A stretch of 34,900 nucleotides of DNA from Comamonadaceae bacterium (GTDB lineage: Bacteria > Pseudomonadota > Gammaproteobacteria > Burkholderiales > Burkholderiaceae_C): NCBI GenBank assembly GCA_947450895.1, contig CANFWT010000025.1, positions 1 to 34,900 of the forward strand, written 5' to 3'. Shown here in pieces: positions 1 to 7,797 of the stretch (position 1 is its first letter; each line of letters starts with the position of its first letter). Under the pieces are notes generated by a model. That model saw only the letters and a program-made list of their open reading frames with translations, did not search any database and had not been told where the DNA came from. Both the position numbers and the translations under genes were made by a program.

Positions 1-132
1 GAGGGGGAGCAAAGTCCGAATTTGGTTTCTGCGCTTCGGCTAGCCTTCTACTGGTCTTGCACCTGTGGGTAAGACTGCGCCACTTTGGAACGGCGCCGTC
101 GCCGCGACGGCTTTCGGGGTTTGGGTGTTGCA
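1..132 (-). repeat. Intergenic repeat, inverted degenerate copy
   Basis: Read on the minus strand, this stretch matches the two direct copies at 202-376 and 411-593. It has the same GC palindrome, then CCAAAGTGGCGCAG, CCCACAGGTGC, and a run resembling GTAGAAGCCTAGCCGGAGCG. Similarity fades near position 1, where only a short C-rich tail remains, and the copy may continue outside the window. It carries no plausible gene: the ORFs crossing it are arginine- and proline-rich and read through the repeats in several frames. No function is recognised. Confidence 0.8.
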
Positions 133-239
133 GTCTCTACCCCGCCACACCCTAGTAAGAGCGGCGCCTCGCCGCGAACCTTCGTTGAGGCTGAAAGGCC
201 CGAACCCCAAACCCCAAAAGCCGTCGCGGCGACGGCGCC
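92..239. repeat. Long inverted repeat, 33-bp arms
   Basis: Arms 92-124 and 207-239 are reverse complements with one mismatch, separated by 82 bp. They arise because the inverted copy and direct copy 1 face each other. The spacer holds a further small hairpin, GCGGCG-CCT-CGCCGC, at 161-175. The structure could extrude as a cruciform in DNA or fold in RNA. Confidence 0.85.
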
Positions 240-376
240 GCGCCCAAGTGTGGCAGGCATACCCACAGGTGCTAAGCCAGTAGAAGCCTGGCCGTTGCGA
301 CAAAGTCAAATGTGGCTGTTGGCTCCCCCTTTCCACCCCGCTGGGGTGGAAAGGGGGCCGGGGGGATAGGGGGGGG
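202..376 (+). repeat. Intergenic repeat, direct copy 1
   Basis: Parts seen in order: an AACCCCAAA-type lead, the palindrome GCCGTCGC-G-GCGACGGC followed by GCGCCG, a middle part containing CCCACAGGTGCTAAGCC and GTAGAAGCC, then AAATGTGGCTGTTGG, and finally a 15-bp hairpin running into G-runs. The same order recurs at 411-593 with scattered substitutions. The divergence between copies suggests an old dispersed intergenic element rather than a recent duplication. I do not recognise a named family. Confidence 0.85.
325..376 (+). other. Hairpin fused to a G-quadruplex motif, copy 1
   Basis: A perfect 15-bp stem (325-339 with 343-357) has a 3-nt loop GCT. Its right arm also supplies two of four G-runs at 343-346, 353-357, 360-365 and 369-376, with loops TGGAAA, CC and ATA. 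Four runs of at least four G with loops of 2-6 nt fit the standard G-quadruplex pattern, so hairpin and quadruplex would compete for the same bases. That folding is inferred; the pattern itself is seen. Confidence 0.7.
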
Positions 377-410
377 AAACCCAAATGGTGCCCTGGCCCC
401 GAATCCTCGC

Positions 411-593
411 AAAACCCGCAACACCCACACCCTGAAAGCCGTCGCGGCGACGGCGCCGTTCCAAAGTGGCGCAGGCACACCCACAGGTGCTAAGCCGGTA
501 GAAGCCTAGCCGGAGCGACAAAATCAAATGTGGCTGTTGGCCCCCCCTTTCCACCCCGCCGGGGTGGAAAGGGGGTTGGGGGGATAGGGGGGG
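411..593 (+). repeat. Intergenic repeat, direct copy 2
   Basis: Second direct copy of the same element, ending 58 bp beyond the stop codon of the PhoD-like gene. It has the same palindrome (438-454), the same middle block and the same terminal hairpin plus G-runs as copy 1. The lead GCAACACCCA is shared with the inverted copy at 1-132 but is absent from copy 1, so the three copies overlap in content without being identical. The phosphatase gene on the minus strand would transcribe into this copy. Confidence 0.85.
543..593 (+). other. Hairpin fused to a G-quadruplex motif, copy 2
   Basis: The same design as copy 1: a perfect 15-bp stem 543-557 with 561-575 around loop GCC, and G-runs at 561-564, 571-575, 578-583 and 587-593 with loops TGGAAA, TT and ATA. 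Loop lengths are identical to copy 1 although the loop bases differ. There is no U-tract on either strand, so it is not a standard intrinsic terminator for the phosphatase operon. Confidence 0.7.
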
Positions 594-651
594 AGAGGAA
601 AAGCTGGCATGAATCAAGCCCCACCGCAGCTTGGCAAAAGCTAAACCGACG

Positions 652-2220
652 CTAGGCCGCCAACACCTCGGCCCGCCCCGCCTCCACGGCAAAAGCCGCC
701 AACGTGCGCACCGAACTGTCCTGCTGCTGCACATCGTCCAGCACCCGCAGTCGCACATGCAATTGCCCCGGCGTGAAATCGGCAAGCCCATAACCCCGGT
801 ATTGCGCGTTGGCAAACACAAAGTGCGGGTTTTCTTGCAGCAGCGCGGCGGTGGAATCGGTCTTGCCCGATTTGGAGGTGATGCTGGTGCCGCAAAACTC
901 CACGCCCACTTTTCTGCTATCCGGGCGCGCGTAGTCGGCCAGCACGTGGCCGACCCAGTTCTCGTGTACGTCGCCGCCCAAGATCACGGGGTTGGCCACG
1001 CCGGGCTGCCGCAGCGCGGCGGTGAGGCGGGTGCGGGCGGCGCTGTAGCCGTCCCAGCCGTCGTTCCAGAACTTTTGCGCCGGGCCCAGCGCAAAGTCGC
1101 GTGGGCCGAACAGGGTTTGCTGGCCCAGCACGTTCCAGCGCGCGCCGCCAGACGCCGCCGAGGCCAGCGCGCCAGAGAGCCACTTTTCTTGCGCGCCGCC
1201 CAACAAGCTGCGTGCCGGATCGTTCCAGGTTGGGCAGCTCTCGGGGCGCACGATGGACGAGCCGGTTTTACCGTCCGGGCTGCACACCTGGGGGCCTTTG
1301 TACTGGCGGGCGTCGAGCAAATACAGCTGCGCCAAATTGCCGTAGGCGAGTTGGCCATAGAGCCGCATCTCCGCGCCCCGCCCCAGGCCGCCCAGTGCCT
1401 GCGTGAGCACACTGGCGCGCAGGGGCATGTTCTCGTAATACGCCTGGTAGGCCGCCGCCCGGCGCGCGGCAAAGTCTGGGGCGCTGACCAGGCCGTCACC
1501 CGCTTGCAGACCAGCGTAGTCGTTTTGCACTTCGTGGTCGTCCCAGGTCATGAGCCAGGGGCAGGCGGCGTGCAGGGCTTGAAGGTCGGGGTCGCTTTTG
1601 TACAGGGCGTAGCGGGCGCGGTAGTCGTCCAGCGTCAGCACCCAACCGCCGCCGGGCTTGCGCAGCTTGCTGCCAGTGCCGGGGTATTCGTAAATGTAGT
1701 CACCCAAAAACAGCACCAGGTCGGGCGCATCGGCCAGCAGGTGGCGCCAGGCGCTGAAGTAGCCGTCTTCCCACTTTTGGCACGAGGCGTAGGCCAGGCG
1801 CAGGCTCGCCACTGCGCTGCCGGGCGTGGGCAAGGTGCGGGTCTGGCCAGTAGCGCTGACCACGTCGCCCAGCAAAAAACGGTAGTGGTAGGCGCGCGCG
1901 CTCTCCAAGCCCGCCAGTTCCACGTGCACTGACCAGCCCAGCGCCGCGCTGGCCAGGCTTTGGCCGCGCTGCACCACGCGGGCAAACTGCGCGTCGTGCG
2001 CCAGTTCCCAGCGCACGGCTGCTGTGCCGTCCGTTGAAGGGCGCAGGGCTTTGGGGTCCAGCCGCGTCCACAGCACCACGCCGTCGACCGTGGGCGAGCC
2101 GCTGGCCACGCCGCAATAAAAGGGGTCGTCCAGCGCGCGGCTTTGGCTCTGGGCGCTGCGGGGCAGCCATAGGCCATGGCTGGCGGCCGCAGCCCAACGC
2201 AAAAGCTCGCGTCGGTCCAT
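652..2220 (-). CDS. PhoD-like alkaline phosphatase/phosphodiesterase, exported
   Basis: A 522-aa metallophosphatase of the PhoD family, which hydrolyses phosphate mono- or diesters outside the cytoplasm. The N terminus DRRELLRW followed by an alanine-rich stretch resembles a twin-arginine signal. An N-terminal PhoD-type segment (about 31-130, with DPFYCGVASGSP) precedes the catalytic domain. Metal and active-site candidates are Cys147 (ASCQKW), Asp174 (LGDYIYEY), Asp227 and His229 (WDDHE), and Asp417 and His419 (GGDVHENW). PhoD enzymes use a cysteine-coordinated iron plus calcium, and Cys147 sits where that ligand is expected. It is the last gene of a three-gene operon; its ATG overlaps the stop of the DUF1275 gene by one base. 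Substrate is not predictable. Repeats lie immediately downstream. Confidence 0.9.
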   Translation of the reverse strand: MDRRELLRWAAAASHGLWLPRSAQSQSRALDDPFYCGVASGSPTVDGVVLWTRLDPKALRPSTDGTAAVRWELAHDAQFARVVQRGQSLASAALGWSVHVELAGLESARAYHYRFLLGDVVSATGQTRTLPTPGSAVASLRLAYASCQKWEDGYFSAWRHLLADAPDLVLFLGDYIYEYPGTGSKLRKPGGGWVLTLDDYRARYALYKSDPDLQALHAACPWLMTWDDHEVQNDYAGLQAGDGLVSAPDFAARRAAAYQAYYENMPLRASVLTQALGGLGRGAEMRLYGQLAYGNLAQLYLLDARQYKGPQVCSPDGKTGSSIVRPESCPTWNDPARSLLGGAQEKWLSGALASAASGGARWNVLGQQTLFGPRDFALGPAQKFWNDGWDGYSAARTRLTAALRQPGVANPVILGGDVHENWVGHVLADYARPDSRKVGVEFCGTSITSKSGKTDSTAALLQENPHFVFANAQYRGYGLADFTPGQLHVRLRVLDDVQQQDSSVRTLAAFAVEAGRAEVLAA

Positions 2221-2969
2221 CAGCGGGGGCGCGCGGGGGTATCGCGCCAGGTGCGGTAGTCCAACACCAAAGGCCGAACGACAAGCACCACCAGCACCAG
2301 CGCCAGCGGCACGGTGGCCACATAGCCCACCGCCTTGAAACCCCAGGCGCCCGCCAAGGCGCCAGTCACAAAGCTCAGCAGCAGCTTGGTGTGCGACCGC
2401 AGCTTGCTGCGGTTGGCCAGCACCCGGGGGTCATTGGGAAAGCTGCGGTTGACGTAAAACAGGCGTCCCAGTTCGATACCAATGTCGGTCACCAGCCCGG
2501 TGATGTGCGTGGTGCGGATTTCGGCGTTGGACTTTTTGGTGATCAGCGCGTTTTGCAGGCCCATGATGAAGCACAAAAGCACCACCGTGTAGGGCACCAG
2601 GGCCACGCTGCGCGCATCAATGGCCGCGCCAAACAGGCCAAACACCAGCAGCAGCATCGCCTCGACCAATAAGGGGCGGCCATAGGCGCTGCGCAAATTG
2701 CGCCGCAGCGCCCATTCCACCATCATGGTGGTGGTCACCGCGCCGCCCATAAAGGCGGTAAGTGAGCAAAAGCCAATCCACACCAGCAGCCAGTGGCCCA
2801 GCACCAGGTTGTCGGCCATGGAGGACACCACGCCGCTCATGTGCGAGGTGTACATGCCCACGGCCAGAAACCCACCGGCATTGATGGCCCCTGCGACAAA
2901 ACACAAGACCGCCCCCAGCGGCACGTTGGCCCCAGCGGGGCTGCGCGCGTCGGTCAGGCCCAGCGTCAT
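2220..2969 (-). CDS. YoaK/DUF1275 family membrane protein
   Basis: A 249-aa integral membrane protein of the DUF1275 (YoaK) family, with about six to seven hydrophobic segments. Family hallmarks are the early GAINAGGFLAVG segment followed by YTSHMSGVVSSMADN, and the mid-protein LCFIMGLQNALITKKSNAEIRTTHITGLVTDIG read in short pieces. The molecular role of the family is not established. The start overlaps the aminotransferase stop by four bases (ATGA), and the stop overlaps the phosphatase start by one base, so translation is probably coupled. The context gives no clear function; transport or membrane support for a neighbouring enzyme is only a guess. Confidence 0.88.
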   Translation of the reverse strand: MTLGLTDARSPAGANVPLGAVLCFVAGAINAGGFLAVGMYTSHMSGVVSSMADNLVLGHWLLVWIGFCSLTAFMGGAVTTTMMVEWALRRNLRSAYGRPLLVEAMLLLVFGLFGAAIDARSVALVPYTVVLLCFIMGLQNALITKKSNAEIRTTHITGLVTDIGIELGRLFYVNRSFPNDPRVLANRSKLRSHTKLLLSFVTGALAGAWGFKAVGYVATVPLALVLVVLVVRPLVLDYRTWRDTPARPR

Positions 2970-4162
2970 TGCAAGGCTTGGCCCAGACGGGCAACGCCCT
3001 CTTCAATCTTGGCCACATCGGCGGTGGCAAAGCTCAGGCGCAGGGTGGCGGCGTCCGGGTCATGGGCGTAAAACGGCGCGCCAGGCACAAAGGCCACCAG
3101 CCGCTCAATGGCGCGCTTGGCAAATTCGGCCGCGTTGGCCGGGCCGCCTTCGGCGCCCGTGAGGCGGGCCCAGAAAAACATGCCGCCCTTGGGCGCGTCA
3201 AAAGCGATGCGCGCACCCAGGGCACTTTGCAGGCTGGCGGCCATCACCCGGGCGCGTTCGGCGTAGGCGTTGCGTACCGCGCCCAAGGCCGCGTCCAGCC
3301 GGCCCAAGGTGAGGTAGTGCGCGCCAATGGCCTGCGTCAAATTGCTGGTGTGCGCGTCGCTGAACTGCTTGCACATGGTGGCCCGCGCCAGCAGCTCGGG
3401 CGGCGCAATCATCCAGCCCACGCGCAGACCGGGGCTCAAGATCTTGCTTAGGCTGCCGCAATGCACCAAGTATTCGCGGCTGCCCGGCACCTGGTCGCTT
3501 AAAGCGAGCAGGCTGGGTGGGGGTGCCTGGTCAAAGTACAACTCGCCATAGGGGTCGTCTTCCACAATCAGCGTGTGGGTGCGCGCGGCAATTTCCAGCA
3601 CACGCAGGCGGCGCTCCAGGCTCAAAGTGGCGCCGCTGGGGTTGCCGAAGGTGGGAATCAGGTACACCAGTTTGGGTTGGTGCTCGTCGATCAGCTGCTC
3701 CAGCCGGTCCACGTCGACGCCATTGGCGTCAATCGGCGCGCCGATAAGGTGTGCGCCGTAGAGGCGAAAGCACTGGATGGTGGCCAAAAACGTGGGCGCT
3801 TCGACAATCACCTTATCGCCTGGTGAGATCATGGTCTTGCCAATCAGGTCCAGCGCCTGCTGGCTGCCGGTGGTGACGATCAGGCCGTCGGGCGCAACAG
3901 TTGCGCCCTTGCCCGCCATGAATTGGCTGATCTGCTCGCGCAGCGGGCCCCAGCCTTCGGTGGCGCCATATTGCAGCACCGGGCCGGGGTTCTTGGAGAG
4001 CACCGAATCCGCAGACATTTGCAAGCCCTCCACATCAAACAGCGCCGGGTCTGGGAACCCTCCCGCAAAGCTGATGATGCCAGGCTTGCCCAGCAGCTTG
4101 AACAGCTCGCGGATGGCGGAGGTTTCGACGTTTTGCAGGCGGTCGGCGAATTGCAAGGGCAT
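2966..4162 (-). CDS. PLP-dependent aminotransferase, class I/II (2-aminoadipate/LysN-like)
   Basis: A 398-aa fold-type I aminotransferase. The Schiff-base lysine is Lys240 in GSLSKILSPGLRVGW. IPTFGNPSG (169-177) supplies the conserved Asn, and VEDDPYGELYF (200-210) supplies the cofactor-binding Asp and Tyr. The start FADRLQ...SAIRELFKL and the SFAGGFPDP motif are typical of the subgroup annotated as 2-aminoadipate or aromatic/branched-chain aminotransferases. No MocR-type DNA-binding domain is present, so it is an enzyme rather than a regulator. It heads the operon and is divergent from nth with 70 bp between starts. The exact amino donor cannot be fixed from sequence. Confidence 0.92.
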   Translation of the reverse strand: MPLQFADRLQNVETSAIRELFKLLGKPGIISFAGGFPDPALFDVEGLQMSADSVLSKNPGPVLQYGATEGWGPLREQISQFMAGKGATVAPDGLIVTTGSQQALDLIGKTMISPGDKVIVEAPTFLATIQCFRLYGAHLIGAPIDANGVDVDRLEQLIDEHQPKLVYLIPTFGNPSGATLSLERRLRVLEIAARTHTLIVEDDPYGELYFDQAPPPSLLALSDQVPGSREYLVHCGSLSKILSPGLRVGWMIAPPELLARATMCKQFSDAHTSNLTQAIGAHYLTLGRLDAALGAVRNAYAERARVMAASLQSALGARIAFDAPKGGMFFWARLTGAEGGPANAAEFAKRAIERLVAFVPGAPFYAHDPDAATLRLSFATADVAKIEEGVARLGQALQ

Positions 4163-4232
4163 GGTGTATCTTGTCCGTGTGGTTTTGCCGCTATTGTCTT
4201 CTTTTCAAACCGCCCGCCCAAGCTTCCACGCC

Positions 4233-4862
4233 ATGAACGCCACCCAGATCGAGACCTTCTTCGCCACCCTGCAAGCCGCCAATCCGCACCCGCAAACCGA
4301 ACTGCACTACGCCAGCGTGTTTGAACTGCTGGCGGCAGTGCTGCTGTCGGCCCAGGCTACCGACGTGGGAGTGAACAAGGCCACGCGCGGCCTGTTTGCC
4401 GTGGCCAACACGCCGCAAAAAATCATCGCGCTGGGCTTGGAAGGTTTGGAAGCGCAGATCAAAACCATAGGCCTGTTTCGCAGCAAGGCGCGCCACCTGT
4501 TGCAAACCTGCGAGATACTGGTGGCACAACACGGCGGCGTAGTGCCGCGCACCCGCGAGGCACTCGAAGCCCTGCCCGGCGTGGGCCGCAAAACCGCCAA
4601 TGTGGTGCTCAACGTAGCCTTTGGCGAACCCACCATGGCGGTCGACACCCACCTGTTTCGCCTGGGCAACCGCACCGGCTTGGCGCCAGGCAAAACGCCC
4701 TTGGCAGTCGAACTCAAACTGCTCAAACGCATCCCCCAAAAATACCTGGTGGACGCGCACCACTGGCTGATATTGCACGGGCGCTATGTTTGCCAGGCGC
4801 GCACGCCGCAGTGCAGCAAGTGTGCGGTTGCTGGGGTTTGCGGCTACAAGGCCAAGGAATAA
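4233..4862 (+). CDS. nth: Endonuclease III (DNA glycosylase/AP lyase)
   Basis: A 209-aa bifunctional glycosylase for oxidised pyrimidines in base excision repair. The helix-hairpin-helix LPGVGRKTANVVL carries the catalytic Lys120, followed by catalytic Asp138 (AVDTH). The [4Fe-4S] loop is Cys187-x6-Cys194-x2-Cys197-x5-Cys203 near the C terminus, exactly the family spacing. An open frame extends about 450 nt upstream, but that part is antisense to the aminotransferase. The start at 4233 gives the normal family length and N terminus (MNATQIETFF). It is convergent with nnrD. There is no strong ribosome binding site before the ATG. Confidence 0.95.
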   Translation: MNATQIETFFATLQAANPHPQTELHYASVFELLAAVLLSAQATDVGVNKATRGLFAVANTPQKIIALGLEGLEAQIKTIGLFRSKARHLLQTCEILVAQHGGVVPRTREALEALPGVGRKTANVVLNVAFGEPTMAVDTHLFRLGNRTGLAPGKTPLAVELKLLKRIPQKYLVDAHHWLILHGRYVCQARTPQCSKCAVAGVCGYKAKE

Positions 4863-4961
4863 GCACACCAAAGACCGCCGCTGAACGCAGATTTCCTTAG
4901 GGCCATGGGCGAACAAACCCGGTCGCAACGCACCAGACCAGACCATTGCACATGCTTCGGC

Positions 4962-5825
4962 CTAAGCGGCGGCGCCGAGCACCTCCCGCATCGCAGGGGC
5001 AATGCCCCCGAGCAAAGCGCTCGCCGTCAGTGGTGCGCCAGCAGACGCCAGCGCGGCCGCGCGGCCGTGGACCCAGGCGGCTGTAGCGGCCAGTTGCGCC
5101 AACAACTCCGGCTTGCGCGCCAACTCCAGATGCCGTGTCCCCACCAGCGCGCCGACAATGCCTGCCAGCACATCGCCCGTGCCCGCGGTGGCAAGCCAGG
5201 GCGTGGCCGCCGGCAGTGCGATACACACGCCCTCACCTGCCACGACCGTCTGCGCGCCCTTGAGCAGCACCGTCACTGCGCACAGCCGGTGTGCGCGCAG
5301 CGCCCACGCCTGCGGATCGGCGGCAATCTCGGTGGACGACGCATCCACGCCCCACGCCTTTAGCAGTACGGCAAGCTCCCCGGCATGCGGCGTGATGACG
5401 GTGGGCGCGCGCAAGGTACCCGCCAAGTACAAAGCCCCGGCATCTAGCACCGTCGGGGCTGCAGGGAACCGCGACTTGGCCATCTGGCGGTGGCGCAGCC
5501 AGTTAGACAAGGACCAGCCGCCGGGTGGCGCTACGCCAGAGCCCAGCAGCCACGCATGCACGCGGCCCGGCGCCACCACCACTTCAGGGCTGCGCTGCAG
5601 CACCAGTGCGGCCAGTCCAGCGGACGGGTAAAAGCGCACCATACCGAGGCCGGTCGCCGCCGCTGCCGCCGTAGTCAACACTGCGGCGCCGGGGTAATGG
5701 TGCGAGCCGGTCACCACGCCCAGCACACCGCGCGTGTATTTGTGGTCCTGGTCCGTGGGCAGCCGAATGCAGGCGCAAGCGTCGGCAGCGCTCCATGGAC
5801 GGAAAAAAGGTGTGGGTTGCGTCAT
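4962..5825 (-). CDS. nnrD: ADP-dependent NAD(P)H-hydrate dehydratase
   Basis: About 287 aa of the YjeF C-terminal/ribokinase-like fold, which repairs hydrated NAD(P)H using ADP. Family motifs seen are DHKYTRGVLGVVTGS with HYPGAAVLTTAAAAATGLGMVRF, TPHAGE in the middle, LLKGAQTVV, and ATAGTGDVLAGIVG (nucleotide-binding turn). The NnrE epimerase half found in the E. coli fusion is absent. Two spots differ from the common consensus: LLGSGVAPPGG where many members have a GPGLG loop, and VLDAGAL where VLDADAL is usual. The ATG at 5825 is preferred; a TTG at 5876 would add 17 residues of poor quality. Confidence 0.88.
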   Translation of the reverse strand: MTQPTPFFRPWSAADACACIRLPTDQDHKYTRGVLGVVTGSHHYPGAAVLTTAAAAATGLGMVRFYPSAGLAALVLQRSPEVVVAPGRVHAWLLGSGVAPPGGWSLSNWLRHRQMAKSRFPAAPTVLDAGALYLAGTLRAPTVITPHAGELAVLLKAWGVDASSTEIAADPQAWALRAHRLCAVTVLLKGAQTVVAGEGVCIALPAATPWLATAGTGDVLAGIVGALVGTRHLELARKPELLAQLAATAAWVHGRAAALASAGAPLTASALLGGIAPAMREVLGAAA

Positions 5826-6001
5826 CAAGTCGGGTTGTACATGGAAAACGCAGTAGCGCTCTTGCACGCACACCAATGCCCCCGCCTTCGGGGTGTCGCC
5901 TCAGTGTGCGGCCCGGGCGCCATCGTGCATGGTCTCGTTCGGGGACGGTCCGCATTTCATCGGTTTCGCATGCCGTTGGTGTGCGCAAACTCACACCAGG
6001 G

Positions 6002-6784
6002 TCAGTCCTCTCGTGCCAAGGCCACCCATTGGCCCGCGACCGCATGGATCGCAATACGGTCATCAAACACCTGCTCCAGCGCGCGGTGGCTATCCGGGTG
6101 TGCGCAGGGCCCTTGGTGGGCAATGCGGCCCTGCGCCATCACCACCACGGTGTCGGCGTGCAAGGCCATGGAAATTTCGTGCAGCACGCTGACCACCGTC
6201 GTTCCCCGGGCAACCAGACTGCGCACGATCTGCAGCCAATCGGCCTGGTGCGGCGGGTCCAGGTTGGCCAGGGGCTCGTCCATCAGCAGCACCGAGGCTT
6301 GCACGCTCAGCGCGCGCGCCAGCAGCACGCGCTGGCGCTCGCCGCCCGAGAGCTGGCCCAGCGTGCGCTCGCGCCAGTCCCAGGCTTGGGTGGCGCGCAG
6401 TGCGTCTTCCACGGCAGCCAAGTCGCGCGCGCTCGGCCTGCCCAGCCAGGGCTGGTGGGGCAGGCGGCCCAGCAGTGCCACATCCCACACGGTCAAGTCA
6501 TCCCCAGCGAGTTCGTTTTGTCCCAGCCAGGCCATTTGCTGCGCGCGCTGGCGCGCGGGCCAGGCCGCCAGCGGCTGGCCTTGCAGATGCACCACACCCT
6601 CATGCGCCAGCAGCCCAGCCAGCACCTTGAGCAGGGTGGACTTGCCCGCGCCGTTGGGCCCCACGATGCTGGTCCAGCGGCCGGCCTCAATAGCGAGGTC
6701 CAGGCCGTGCAGCACTTGGATCGCGCCCAAGCGGGCGCTAACGGCTCGAGCGCTGAGCGCCTGCTGGGCCAACACAGCCGTCAT
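6002..6784 (-). CDS. btuD: Cobalamin ABC transporter ATP-binding protein
   Basis: A 260-aa ABC ATPase powering vitamin B12 import through BtuC at the inner membrane. Walker A is GPNGAGKST (42-50), the Q-loop Gln is 89, the signature LSGGE is 145-149, Walker B is LLMDE with Glu170, and the switch His is 202. The start ATG overlaps the btuC stop by four bases. An open frame extends upstream to 7645 but is antisense-like filler within btuC, so the coupled ATG is chosen. Last gene of the riboswitch-controlled operon. Iron-siderophore ATPases (FecE/FhuC) are close relatives; the B12 assignment rests mainly on the riboswitch and neighbours. Confidence 0.9.
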   Translation of the reverse strand: MTAVLAQQALSARAVSARLGAIQVLHGLDLAIEAGRWTSIVGPNGAGKSTLLKVLAGLLAHEGVVHLQGQPLAAWPARQRAQQMAWLGQNELAGDDLTVWDVALLGRLPHQPWLGRPSARDLAAVEDALRATQAWDWRERTLGQLSGGERQRVLLARALSVQASVLLMDEPLANLDPPHQADWLQIVRSLVARGTTVVSVLHEISMALHADTVVVMAQGRIAHQGPCAHPDSHRALEQVFDDRIAIHAVAGQWVALARED

Positions 6785-7797
6785 GCCTTGGCTCCCACCG
6801 CCAGCGGGTTTTGGCGGTGCATCAGCCAAAGTAAATAGCCGCCGCCCAGCACCGCAGTGAGTACGCCCACCGGCAGTTCCCCGGGCGCGATCAGGCTGCG
6901 CGCCAGCAGGTCCGCGCCCAGCAGCAAAGCCCCACCCATCAGGCTGGACAACAACACCAGCCGCGCGTGGCCCGCGCGCACCATGGCGCGCACCAGGTGC
7001 GGCGCGGCCAGGCCCACGAAAGCAATCAGCCCGGTGTGCGCCACCGCCGTGCCGGTAGCCAGCGCCAGCACCAAGACCAGCGCCACGCGCAGAGGCACGA
7101 CCGGCAAACCCAGGCTCAGCGCCGTGCCTTCGCCCAGGGACAAGCCGTCCAGCACCGGGCTCAACACCCAGGCCAGCGCCATGCACACGCACCACACGCC
7201 CAGCATCAGCAGGCACGCGCCCCAGCCGACCAAGGCGGTGCTGCCCAACATGAAACCCTGCATGGTCTGCATCAACTGGGGTTGCACCAACAACACCAAG
7301 GAGCCCGCCGCACCCAGAACCACACCCACCACCACGCCAGCCAACAGCAGGCGCAGGGTCTGTTGCACCCCGCGCGCCAGCGCCAGCGTCAGCAAAACAG
7401 CCCCGGTGGCACCGACAAAGGCCGCGCCCGTCAAGCCCAGTTGCACCAGCCAAGGCGCAGCCAGGGGCGACGCTCCCAGCAAGGCCAGCGCCACACACAC
7501 GCCCAAGGAGGCACCCGCTGCGCTGCCCAGCAAATACGGATCGGCCAGCGGGTTGCGAAACAGTCCTTGGGCCACCGCGCCCGCCAGGCCCAACAAGGCA
7601 CCCGCGCCCCAGGCCCCGGCACTGCGCGGCAGGCGGATCTCCCACACGATCTGCTGCCCCACCGGGTCACGCCACATCGCGCCCAAGTCTTGCAACCCGG
7701 TGCTGCCCACGCAGGCGCCCAGCACCAACAGCCCCAGCGCCAGCAGCGCAAGTGCGGCGGCAAGCGCCAAGGGCCGCTGGCGAATCCACTGCTTCAT
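6781..7797 (-). CDS. btuC: Cobalamin ABC transporter permease, FecCD family
   Basis: A 338-aa polytopic permease with many hydrophobic helices, starting with a positive N terminus (MKQWIRQR) and a first helix rich in Ala/Leu. FecCD-family marks include the early EIRLPRSAGAWGAGALLG with GAVAQGLFRNPLADPYLLG close behind, and near the end LIAFVGLAAPHLVR and LPVGVLTAVLGGGYLLWL. It would form the homodimeric channel that takes B12 from BtuF across the inner membrane. Start and stop each overlap a neighbour by four bases (ATGA), implying coupled translation with btuF and btuD. Substrate could also be a ferric siderophore by sequence alone. Confidence 0.9.
   Translation of the reverse strand: MKQWIRQRPLALAAALALLALGLLVLGACVGSTGLQDLGAMWRDPVGQQIVWEIRLPRSAGAWGAGALLGLAGAVAQGLFRNPLADPYLLGSAAGASLGVCVALALLGASPLAAPWLVQLGLTGAAFVGATGAVLLTLALARGVQQTLRLLLAGVVVGVVLGAAGSLVLLVQPQLMQTMQGFMLGSTALVGWGACLLMLGVWCVCMALAWVLSPVLDGLSLGEGTALSLGLPVVPLRVALVLVLALATGTAVAHTGLIAFVGLAAPHLVRAMVRAGHARLVLLSSLMGGALLLGADLLARSLIAPGELPVGVLTAVLGGGYLLWLMHRQNPLAVGAKA

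Noticed and set aside
40..509. Several overlapping 60-146 aa ORFs in the first 500 bp
   Set aside because: They read through the repeats in many frames, are rich in Arg/Pro from GC palindromes, and have no ribosome binding sites or family resemblance.
325..593. CRISPR array or integron attC sites in the 5' repeats
   Set aside because: Only two direct copies of more than 150 bp and no regular spacers; no cas or integrase gene, and no paired attC core sites could be identified.
631..1932. A 433-aa plus-strand ORF antisense to the phosphatase
   Set aside because: It is an open frame created by high GC at codon position three of the real gene, with a His/Gln/Ala-rich product and no motifs.
5880..5893. 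CCCCG-CCTT-CGGGG hairpin as a terminator near nnrD
   Set aside because: No T-run on either strand, and it lies near the 5' side of nnrD, so it does not fit a terminator.
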